From the NCBI GenBank assembly GCA_002928735.1, contig PERL01000011.1, positions 42,696-106,695 on the forward strand: 64,000 bases of DNA, read 5' to 3'. Positions 32,085 through 39,275 of this stretch are shown piece by piece. The stretch is from Hyphomicrobium sp. (lineage in GTDB: Bacteria > Pseudomonadota > Alphaproteobacteria > Rhizobiales > Hyphomicrobiaceae). Under the pieces are notes generated by a model, which was not told where the DNA came from, did no database searches, and worked only from the letters and a program-made list of their open reading frames with translations. Position 1 is the first letter of the stretch. Every line of letters begins with the position of its first letter. Position numbers and translations under genes: made by a program.

Positions 32085-33295
32085 CGCACGCGTGTCGTCC
32101 GGCACGGGAAGACGGTCTGCTGCGGCTCAAGAATTTCGTGCCGCGCGCCGGCGGCGCGTATGCAAAATCGCGCAATTTCGATCTCGGGCCCGATTACCGC
32201 GGCAACGTCTCGGTCCTCTCGCCTTACCTGCGCCACCGCCTGATCGGCGAAGACGAAGTCGTGCGCGCGGTTCTCTCCACGCACCGCATCTCCGCCGCCG
32301 ACAAGTTCATCCAGGAAGTTTGCTGGCGCACATACTGGAAGGGTTGGCTCGAACAGCGCCCCGGCGTGTGGAGCGATTATCTCGCCGAACTCGAACGCGA
32401 CCAGGACACGCTGCGCGAATTCCCCGACCTCGCCACAGCCCATGCAGCGGCCATCGCCGGCGAAACCGGCATCGCTCCCTTCGACGCCTGGGCGAAAGAA
32501 CTCGTCACCACGGGATACGTCCACAACCACGCCCGCATGTGGTTTGCATCCATCTGGATTTTCACCCTCAAACTGCCCTGGACGCTCGGTGCGAATTTCT
32601 TCTATCGCAATCTGCTCGACGGCGATCCGGCCTCAAACACGCTCTCGTGGCGCTGGGTCGCAGGCCTCCACACGCGCGGCAAGCACTACGTCGCGCGCGC
32701 CGACAACATTCGCACCTACACCGAAGGCCGCTTCGATCCCGCGGGCCAATTGAACGAAGCCCCAGAACCCCTCGACGGTCCCGAAGCACCGCCCGCCACG
32801 CGCCTCAAAACGCCGATGAGCATACCGCCCGGCGAACCCGTCGTGCTGCTCGTCAACGAAGACGATCTAACCCCCGAACGCTGGCCCATCGACGCCGCGC
32901 AAGTAAAAGGCGTGGCGCTGCTTCCCGCTGATACGAGCCATCCGGGTCTGGCCGAACACGTCCTCGCGTTCCGCACCGCGGCCATCGCCGACACAGCGGC
33001 CCGCGCGGAACGATTTTTCGGCTGCCCCGTCACGTCGCTCGCCACCGCCGAGCCGGACGGCGCCATCGCGCTGTGCCATGCGCACGGCGTTGAGAAACTC
33101 GTAACAGCACAAGTCCCCGTCGGCCCGTCGCGCGAAACGTATGATGCCTTCGTCGAAAAACTTGGCGGCTCAGGCATTGCCGCCATGGAGGTCCGCCGCA
33201 ATTGGGACAGCGCCTTTTGGCCGTATGCCCGCGCCGGCTTCTTCAAGGTCAAGGAACGCATCCCCGAAACGCTCGAACGTCTCGGCCTGATGTGA
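32081..33295 (+). CDS. Photolyase/cryptochrome-like FAD-binding protein with swapped domain order
   Basis: 404 residues. The first ~225 residues match the FAD-binding helical domain that ends photolyases: SVLSPYLRHRLI, KFIQEVCWRTYWKGWLEQRPGVW, TGYVHNHARMWFASIW, FFYRNLLDGDPASNTLSWRWVAG (the FAD contacts). There is no antenna domain before it. After a linker (about 226-245), residues 246-404 look like an alpha/beta Rossmann-type antenna domain (VVLLVNEDDL, VLAFRTAAIADTAARAERFFG, ALCHAHGVEKLVTAQVPVG). Circular permutation is inferred. Role in DNA repair or light sensing unproven. Confidence 0.75.
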   Translation: MTHACRPAREDGLLRLKNFVPRAGGAYAKSRNFDLGPDYRGNVSVLSPYLRHRLIGEDEVVRAVLSTHRISAADKFIQEVCWRTYWKGWLEQRPGVWSDYLAELERDQDTLREFPDLATAHAAAIAGETGIAPFDAWAKELVTTGYVHNHARMWFASIWIFTLKLPWTLGANFFYRNLLDGDPASNTLSWRWVAGLHTRGKHYVARADNIRTYTEGRFDPAGQLNEAPEPLDGPEAPPATRLKTPMSIPPGEPVVLLVNEDDLTPERWPIDAAQVKGVALLPADTSHPGLAEHVLAFRTAAIADTAARAERFFGCPVTSLATAEPDGAIALCHAHGVEKLVTAQVPVGPSRETYDAFVEKLGGSGIAAMEVRRNWDSAFWPYARAGFFKVKERIPETLERLGLM

Positions 33296-33298
33296 TCG

Positions 33299-33805
33299 CT
33301 AAGCCGACGTCACAAGACCGTGCGCCGCTTCGATCGCGCCGTCTTTCAACGGATACGCCAAGAGCCGCATTGGATTGACCGGCCCCGGCAATGTGATCTG
33401 TCCCGGCGGAACAAACTTGAATCCGAGTTTGCCATAATAGGGTTCGTCGCCCACCAGGATCACGAGCGACACACCCGCCGAGCGCGCATCCTGCAAACCT
33501 TCCGCAATCAACTGCCGCCCATATCCTTGCCCCGCGAAGTCCGGATCGACACAGATCGGCCCAAGCATCAACGCGCCGGGCACGCCGCCGATCTTCACCC
33601 CGCTGAGCGTAATCGTGGCGATCAGCCGGTTGCCGCGCGTCGCGACGTGACAGAAATCGGATAGCGGATTGCCGTCGCGCCGGCCCTCCCGCACGCGATA
33701 GGCCGAACGCGCATACCGCCCCGGGCCGAACACGCGTGCATGCAGCTCCGCGATGGCGGGCACATCGGCAGCTTCAGCGTTGCGGATGAGGACTCTGTCG
33801 GACAT
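33299..33805 (-). CDS. GNAT family N-acetyltransferase
   Basis: 168 residues from ATG 33805. The GNAT fold is clear: EAADVPAIAELHARVF (alpha1), LGPICVDPDFAGQGYGRQLIAEGL (motif A with R/QGxGG-type loop QGYGRQ) and YYGKLGFKFVPPG (motif B). It belongs to the YhbS-like group of acetyltransferases. Substrate unknown. It ends four bases from the convergent photolyase-like gene. A longer in-frame extension to 33892 overlaps the Nudix gene and is not needed. Confidence 0.86.
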   Translation of the reverse strand: MSDRVLIRNAEAADVPAIAELHARVFGPGRYARSAYRVREGRRDGNPLSDFCHVATRGNRLIATITLSGVKIGGVPGALMLGPICVDPDFAGQGYGRQLIAEGLQDARSAGVSLVILVGDEPYYGKLGFKFVPPGQITLPGPVNPMRLLAYPLKDGAIEAAHGLVTSA

Positions 33806-33862
33806 CGAAGATCTGGCAATTAAAGGGCTGGGATAACTTATGCGGCGCGAGCTAGCACGGAT

Positions 33863-33887
33863 GGAACAGGGGGTCCACCGGTGCGTT
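33863..33887 (+). promoter_or_regulatory. Orphan perfect EcfG promoter motif, antisense to the Nudix gene
   Basis: GGAAC 33863-33867, 16 bases, CGTT 33884-33887 on the plus strand. No plus-strand gene follows for ~600 bases; transcription from it would run antisense through the Nudix gene. It may be fortuitous: unlike the six functional-looking copies the base after GGAAC is A. Confidence 0.3.
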
Positions 33888-34347
33888 ACCACATCGGGTC
33901 GCGCGGGCGGTCGTGGAACACCTCGGCGATGCGCGCAAGCACCGCCCGATGCGTGCCTTCCGGCAGCGCATCGATCCCGAAAAAACCCTGCTCGGCAATC
34001 TCACTATTGGCCGCTGGCACCACCGGCTGCGTCCACGACCGCACCAGAAAAAAGGCCACGTGATCGTTAGGAAAATACCGGAAGTTGGCATACATGCCAA
34101 AAAGCTCCGGTGCGCCGTCGATCGCCACGCCGGCTTCTTCGCGCAGTTCCCGTTCCAGCGCAATTCCGATCGGCTCGTTCTTTTCCACTCCGCCACCTGG
34201 GAAATGCCATCCCGGCCTGTAGGTATGCCGGATCAGCAGCACCCGCCCCGCGTCGTCGATAACCATACCCTGCGCGCCGAGCGTCATCCCGCGGACCCAC
34301 CGCCAGTAGCGCTGCAACACCGGCATGACGATTTTTTCGGACGGCAT
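33886..34347 (-). CDS. Nudix hydrolase
   Basis: 153 residues from ATG 34347 (GAGG upstream). Nudix box GGGVEKNEPIGIALERELREEAGV fits G-x5-E-x7-REUxEExGU exactly, so catalytic Glu and Mg2+ ligands are in place. N-terminal RYWRWVRGMTLGAQGMVID is typical of small bacterial Nudix proteins that cleave nucleoside diphosphate derivatives; substrate unknown. The stop lies two bases from the orphan promoter motif. Confidence 0.9.
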   Translation of the reverse strand: MPSEKIVMPVLQRYWRWVRGMTLGAQGMVIDDAGRVLLIRHTYRPGWHFPGGGVEKNEPIGIALERELREEAGVAIDGAPELFGMYANFRYFPNDHVAFFLVRSWTQPVVPAANSEIAEQGFFGIDALPEGTHRAVLARIAEVFHDRPRDPMW

Positions 34348-34480
34348 CAAGAACGGGCCTCAAACAAACAATCAATAAAGGATATGACACACCAACCGTT
34401 TCGATGCCCTGAAGCCGATTGGCAAGCAGCAACTGCATCTGCAAAATAGTAAATGCTAACCTGAATGTCGAAAGTCCTGC

Positions 34481-35416
34481 ATGTCTGAGCTGTTCAGTCT
34501 CGCCCACATCTCCGACCTGCACCTGACCCCGATCCTCGGCTTCGGCGTCGGCCATTGGAACATCAAACGCGGCCTTGGCTACTTGAACTGGGCCCGCAAC
34601 CGCCGCCTCGTCCACCGCCAGGATATCGCCGATCGCCTCGTGGCCGATCTATGGCGCCAGGGCGCCGATCACGTCGCCGTCACCGGCGATATCGTCAATC
34701 TCGGCCTGCCAGATGAAATCGGCGCCGCGCTGACATGGCTTGCCACCGTTGGCACGCCCGAAAAGGTCACCGCCATCCCCGGCAACCACGACATTTACAC
34801 GCGCCGCATGCAGGGACCCGGCTGCACCGAGATCTGGCGCGACTACATCGCCGCCGACGCGTGGGGCGCGGAATTCGCCGGCCGGCCGCCGCAGACATTT
34901 CCCTTTATCCGCCGCGTCGGTCCATTGGCAATCATCGGCCTGAACTCCGCCATGCCGACGCGCCCCCTCGTCGCCGCCGGCCGCATCGGGAGCGATCAAC
35001 GCGACCGTCTCGAAAGCGATCTGATCAAGTTGAAGGCCGCGGGTCTGATTTGTGTCGTGCTCATCCACCACCCGCCGCTGCCCGGCCAGACCGCTCCGCG
35101 CCGCGCACTGGAAGATGCCGCTGAGATGGCAGCTTTGCTCACCCGCACCGGTGCGAATCTGGTTCTGCACGGCCACAACCATCGCGACAGTCTCGTTTGG
35201 CATCCATCGCGCGAGCATCCCATTCCCGTCGTCGGCGTCGCCTCCGGTTCGGCGTTTCGAACACACGGCCCCGAGCCGCTCGCCCGCTATAACCTGTATC
35301 GCTTCTCATCCGATGGCATCGAAATGATCGTGCGCGGCCTTGCCGACGCCAACGGCGATGTCGTCGAAATTTCGCGCGGCCGTTTGCTGCCCACCATGCA
35401 GCCGCTGTTCGTTTAA
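34481..35416 (+). CDS. Calcineurin-like metallophosphoesterase
   Basis: 311 residues. Full motif set: HISDLHL (about 9-15; D-x-H), GDIVNLG, GNHD (PGNHDIYT), IHHPPLPG and GHNHRDS for two metal ions. The long loop between DLHL and GD (RGLGYLNWARNRRLVHRQDIADRLV) is shared with alphaproteobacterial relatives. Cytosolic phosphodiesterase or phosphatase; substrate unknown. Stands between divergent/unrelated genes. Confidence 0.9.
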   Translation: MSELFSLAHISDLHLTPILGFGVGHWNIKRGLGYLNWARNRRLVHRQDIADRLVADLWRQGADHVAVTGDIVNLGLPDEIGAALTWLATVGTPEKVTAIPGNHDIYTRRMQGPGCTEIWRDYIAADAWGAEFAGRPPQTFPFIRRVGPLAIIGLNSAMPTRPLVAAGRIGSDQRDRLESDLIKLKAAGLICVVLIHHPPLPGQTAPRRALEDAAEMAALLTRTGANLVLHGHNHRDSLVWHPSREHPIPVVGVASGSAFRTHGPEPLARYNLYRFSSDGIEMIVRGLADANGDVVEISRGRLLPTMQPLFV

Positions 35417-35613
35417 CAGGCACATTGCGGCATCCCGTCCCGCGCGCGACGTTTTGACCAGCCGCGCGAAACGCCCGTGTCTATCGGGTCACGGCATTGG
35501 CGGCACGCAATGCAGTCCTGTGATGTGTCATCCCCGTACCACTCCGGCCATGATACCGTCAGGGTGTTGCGTAACGTTCGCACCGTGGATCGAGCAATCC
35601 GCGTTTCACGAAC

Positions 35614-36813
35614 ATGCAGCGGGGTCAGACACGCGTGGACATTTTCCGGCGTCGATTGAAATTGAATTTGGCACTCCAGGGCGGCGGCACGCATGGCGCC
35701 TTCACATGGGGTGTGTTGGACCGCCTGCTCGAGGACCGTTCGCTCCAGCTCTCTTGGGTCAGTGCGGCGAGTGCCGGCGCGATCAACGCCACGGCACTCG
35801 CGGCAGGCCTTGCCGAAAACGGCCCCGAAGGCGCGCGCGCGAAATTGCGCCAGGTTTGGGAGGCCGTCGCAAAGGCCGGCATGCCCGAATTCCTGCGCCT
35901 CAATCCCGTGTTGTTCACGCTCTCGCGCTCAGCCCCGCTGGCCCATTGGGCATCTCTCTGGTCGCCCTATGAATTCAATCCGCTGGGCTTCGATCCCCTG
36001 CGCCGCCTGTTGAACGAAACCATCGATTTCGCAGCCATCCGCAAACATTCGCCCATCGAACTGTTGATCGCCGCCACCGAAGTCGCCACCGGCGAAGCCC
36101 GCCTCTTCCGTCGCGAGGAGCTAACCGTCGATGCAGTGCTCGCCTCCGCCTGTCTGCCGGCCCTCCATCATGCGGTCGAGATCGACGGCGTGGCCTATTG
36201 GGACGGCGGTTTCTCCGCCAATCCCGACCTCGTCACGCTCGCCATGGAAAGCCCCGTCGCCGACACGCTGATCGTGCAGCTCTCGCCCTTGAAAAAGGAA
36301 GGCCTGCCGACGGGCGCGCGCGAAATCCAGGCCCACGTCAACCGCCTGACGTTCAACGCGCCGCTGATCCGCGATGTCGAAATCATCGAAATGGCGCGCG
36401 AAGCCATGCACGGTGCCGTCCGCTCGCGCTTCTCGCGGCTGCGTCCGCTGGCTCAGCACCGGTTCCATCTCGTCGAAGCCGCCCCCTACACGGGCCTGCT
36501 CTCCGACAAGTCGATGATCCACCCTGATATGGAACTGCTCAATCACCTGCACGCCGCCGGCCGCACGGAAGCCGAAAAGTGGCTCGCCACCAACCGCCGC
36601 GCTATCGGCAAGCGGTCCACGGTCAACCTGCGCGCGCACTTCGAATCCGTCCGCGCCGGCCGCCACCTCAAACCGAAAGACAATCTGGACGGCGGCGAGG
36701 CCCGGCCCACCAAGTCCAACGTCACGGCTAAATCTGGAGCCGATGCAACATCATCCCCGCCACCTCCTGCCAAGCCGGCCGAGCGCCCATCCGCGTCGAG
36801 CGGCAGCGCCTGA
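35614..36813 (+). CDS. Patatin-like phospholipase
   Basis: 399 residues; ATG 35614 used, a GTG at 35635 region is an alternative. Patatin domain (about 15-300): oxyanion loop LQGGGTHGAFTWGVLD, nucleophile elbow WVSAASAGAINAT in which Ala replaces the first Gly of GxSxG, and the catalytic Asp in YWDGGFSANPDL. Serine-Asp dyad therefore intact. Hydrolyses acyl lipids. C-terminal ~60 residues are Lys/Pro-rich and disordered. Confidence 0.87.
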   Translation: MQRGQTRVDIFRRRLKLNLALQGGGTHGAFTWGVLDRLLEDRSLQLSWVSAASAGAINATALAAGLAENGPEGARAKLRQVWEAVAKAGMPEFLRLNPVLFTLSRSAPLAHWASLWSPYEFNPLGFDPLRRLLNETIDFAAIRKHSPIELLIAATEVATGEARLFRREELTVDAVLASACLPALHHAVEIDGVAYWDGGFSANPDLVTLAMESPVADTLIVQLSPLKKEGLPTGAREIQAHVNRLTFNAPLIRDVEIIEMAREAMHGAVRSRFSRLRPLAQHRFHLVEAAPYTGLLSDKSMIHPDMELLNHLHAAGRTEAEKWLATNRRAIGKRSTVNLRAHFESVRAGRHLKPKDNLDGGEARPTKSNVTAKSGADATSSPPPPAKPAERPSASSGSA

Positions 36814-36819
36814 TCCAGC

Positions 36820-37605
36820 TTAAGGCGCAGCGAGCCGCGCGTATCCTTCCGCAATCGTCTCGTCGAGAATGCGTTTGTATTCGGCGTAGCCGGGTTGACC
36901 CGATGCCACCTCGCCTAGCGCCGCGCCCTTGAAGTCCGAGCGCTTGAGATAGGCGATCGGTGCTGCGACTGGCACGAAAAACCGCCCCTGCTTATTGAGC
37001 GTCGTAATCAGCCCGCGCATTTCGCCCGCCTGATCTAACTGTGACACCACCACCATCCGCATCGCGCCCTTGGTCAGCGACACGAGATGGATGAACATCG
37101 ACGACGAGGGAATGTAGAGCCGCCCGCGATGCGAGAACGGCTGATCCGGCCGGTCGCGCTCCTCGAAAATAAGCGACGGCCACTCCGGGTCCCAGATGAT
37201 ATCGGTGCGATAGGCGACGATCGCCCCTGGCACCGCGAACGCCGGCCGCAGCGTCAGATAGCTGCCGATATAGTGATCGACGCCCGCGCGCGTGTAAGCG
37301 CCCATGTAAACCGGAGCGACGAGCCCGCCCTCGCCCTTGAGATCCATCGGCTGTGCAGTCGACATTGCACCCGACCACAACTCCTTGAGCCGCTGATAGT
37401 CGAGCCCGAGCACCATGCAGACATCGAACAGCGTCTGCTCGCGCACCGCCCGCCCGCCGAGCAAATTCTGGATCGTCTTCTCATGGCACTCGGCCGCGTC
37501 CGCGAGCTCCGCCTGCGTCATCTTCTTTTCGATGAGCGCGGTCCGCAGCATCTGCACCGCCGCACTCCGCTCAGCGCGGGCCGGAACAATTTTGTCGGAG
37601 GCCAT
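36820..37605 (-). CDS. XRE-family transcriptional regulator with C-terminal ligand-like domain
   Basis: 261 residues. N-terminal helix-turn-helix (about 15-65: MLRTALIEKKMTQAELADAAECHEKTIQNLLGGRAVREQTLFDVCMVLG). The rest (about 80-255) is a mixed alpha/beta domain with no close known family; it contains VYMGAYTRAGVDHYIGSYLTLRPAF and RGRLYIPSSSMFIHLVSL. Domain order suggests a repressor that senses a small molecule. Convergent with the patatin gene (7 bases). Confidence 0.78.
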   Translation of the reverse strand: MASDKIVPARAERSAAVQMLRTALIEKKMTQAELADAAECHEKTIQNLLGGRAVREQTLFDVCMVLGLDYQRLKELWSGAMSTAQPMDLKGEGGLVAPVYMGAYTRAGVDHYIGSYLTLRPAFAVPGAIVAYRTDIIWDPEWPSLIFEERDRPDQPFSHRGRLYIPSSSMFIHLVSLTKGAMRMVVVSQLDQAGEMRGLITTLNKQGRFFVPVAAPIAYLKRSDFKGAALGEVASGQPGYAEYKRILDETIAEGYARLAAP

Positions 37606-37676
37606 GGGGGCGGGTCTCAGCGAACAGCGATAAGCACTTTCCGGAATTTACCGGCGCATATCGGTCCCGCCAAGCC

Positions 37677-38537
37677 CTATTGCGCCGACATGGTTGCCGG
37701 GTCCTCCACGAGGTGGCGATAAGCCAGCGACATGTAGGTAACGGTGAACATACCAGCAAGAAATAGGATGGTATCGGCGATCAAGGCATCTCGGACTGCA
37801 ATCTCCCGCGTCCTCACTTCATCAAGTCCAGTCAGTGACAAAGCGAAAGCGAGTAGGACAAATGTAGCCGTCATGGTCAGGAAATAACCCAGATACAAGC
37901 GCCAAAAATTCCACCGCGTGGCTCGCCAACTGTCGCCAGCGCCAAAGTCGTGACGTGACAGCGCGATGGCTGGCAACACCAGAGATAGGCGAACTGGGAC
38001 ATAGGCGAGCAACGAGATCGGAATTAGAAGCGCTCCAGCGCAGATAAGGCATGGCCAAGTAGCCGGATCTGTTGCGCCAGCGGGCACCTCACTTTGATCG
38101 GCTACCAGCCCGTCCACGCTGCCTGTCAGATTGGTTTCTATCGCAAACAGCGCGAGCAAAAACGGTCCCAAAATAAAAAGAGTCAGAAAGAGCGCCCAAC
38201 TGATATATCGACCAATATCTTTCGCGAGTGGCCACATGCCGCCTGCCGTGATGACATCGCCCTTTAGGACGAGCCGGTGCCACGGCACGGCGACACAGGC
38301 TCCAAACAGCGTCCAGACATATGTCGAAAGCAGCAGCAGGGACATGGAGCCACTTCCACCCTGCGCAATAGCCGCCTCTTCCCAGGGCCAGAGAAACCAA
38401 TGGAGAGCCGCGTCGGTAACCGCCAGTAGCAGCACCCAAACCCAACCGACGCGTAGCAGGGTCAGAAAGTTTTCAATCGTGATGATATGGGCATCGTAGA
38501 CGGTGCGCCAGACGGGCAACTTTGCGGCATCAGCCAT
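37677..38537 (-). CDS. Multi-pass membrane protein of unknown function
   Basis: 286 residues with six predicted helices: about 25-45, 62-80, 110-130, 165-185, 215-235 and 250-270. The N-terminal stretch LPVWRTVYDAHIITIENFLTLLRVGW resembles the start of some yciC-like membrane proteins, but no known family is certain. Base composition is AT-richer than its neighbours, including many codons ending in A/T, so it may be acquired. Monocistronic. Confidence 0.65.
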   Translation of the reverse strand: MADAAKLPVWRTVYDAHIITIENFLTLLRVGWVWVLLLAVTDAALHWFLWPWEEAAIAQGGSGSMSLLLLSTYVWTLFGACVAVPWHRLVLKGDVITAGGMWPLAKDIGRYISWALFLTLFILGPFLLALFAIETNLTGSVDGLVADQSEVPAGATDPATWPCLICAGALLIPISLLAYVPVRLSLVLPAIALSRHDFGAGDSWRATRWNFWRLYLGYFLTMTATFVLLAFALSLTGLDEVRTREIAVRDALIADTILFLAGMFTVTYMSLAYRHLVEDPATMSAQ

Positions 38538-38598
38538 AATTGTGCTCCAGCGCCAGAAAGGCAGCCGGTATAGCGTAGACGGATGAACGCCGGCTTAC

Positions 38599-39054
38599 TT
38601 AAGGATTGGAGACCACCTGCAACTTGACCGGCGCCAGGCCCCGGCCTGTCATGTCCAGCACTTCGGCGGCGGCTTCAGACACGTCTATGATCCGGCCGGG
38701 CTTGAACGGTCCCCGGTCGTTTATGCGCACAACGGTCTTCTTTCCGTTGCGCGTGTTGGTGACCTCCACCAGCGTCCCGAAGGGCAAGCTGGGATGCGCC
38801 GCCGTCATGTCGCGCTTGTTGAATTTCTCCCCCGACGCCGTCATCTGATCTTGCCAGTAGTACGACGCGATCCCGTCGAGCGCGTGCGACTTGGGTCGCT
38901 TGGGCCCCAGCGATCCGGTGACGACGGTCTTGGCCGGTGCCGATCCCACATGAACCTCCGTCACCCACGGCGTCCCGCCGGAATTGGCAAGCGCGCTAAA
39001 GGCTGAAACCGCCAGTAAGGCGGCGGCAAATGAAAGGCGGCTGAGGACGGGCAT
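38599..39054 (-). CDS. rlpA: RlpA-like septal ring protein (double-psi beta-barrel)
   Basis: 151 residues from ATG 39054; a longer in-frame start at 39249 would remove the signal peptide from the N-terminus. Signal peptide (LSFAAALLAVSAFSALA), then the DPBB domain: GIASYYW, MTASGEKFNKRDMTAAHPSLPFGTLVEVTN, GKKTVVRINDRGPF and GRIIDVSEAAAEVL with catalytic-type Asp/His/Glu residues. RlpA cleaves denuded glycan strands at the septum. No SPOR domain or lipobox here. A second relative lies at 61299-61799. Confidence 0.85.
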   Translation of the reverse strand: MPVLSRLSFAAALLAVSAFSALANSGGTPWVTEVHVGSAPAKTVVTGSLGPKRPKSHALDGIASYYWQDQMTASGEKFNKRDMTAAHPSLPFGTLVEVTNTRNGKKTVVRINDRGPFKPGRIIDVSEAAAEVLDMTGRGLAPVKLQVVSNP

Positions 39055-39275
39055 GCTGGTTCCGGTCGATGGGTTCAGGTCCGGCGACAACGGGCCAGAC
39101 CCAATCCTCTTCCCGCTAAAGCGATTCGGCGGCGCTCCGAAGGCGGCGGCCGGTACCGTCCACACGGGGCGCCTGCACAACCGCATCCCAGCCCCTGCCG
39201 CCGGGCTCCTTCCCTTCCCAAGTCCGCTGCTGCATGCGAGAAGCGGCACAGTGAGGCAGCAGGATCGAAGGTCAC

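Noticed and set aside
31969..32931. 320-codon open frame overlapping the small gene and the photolyase-like gene
   Set aside because: Arg/His/Pro-rich out-of-frame translation; the photolyase-like frame has clear motifs.
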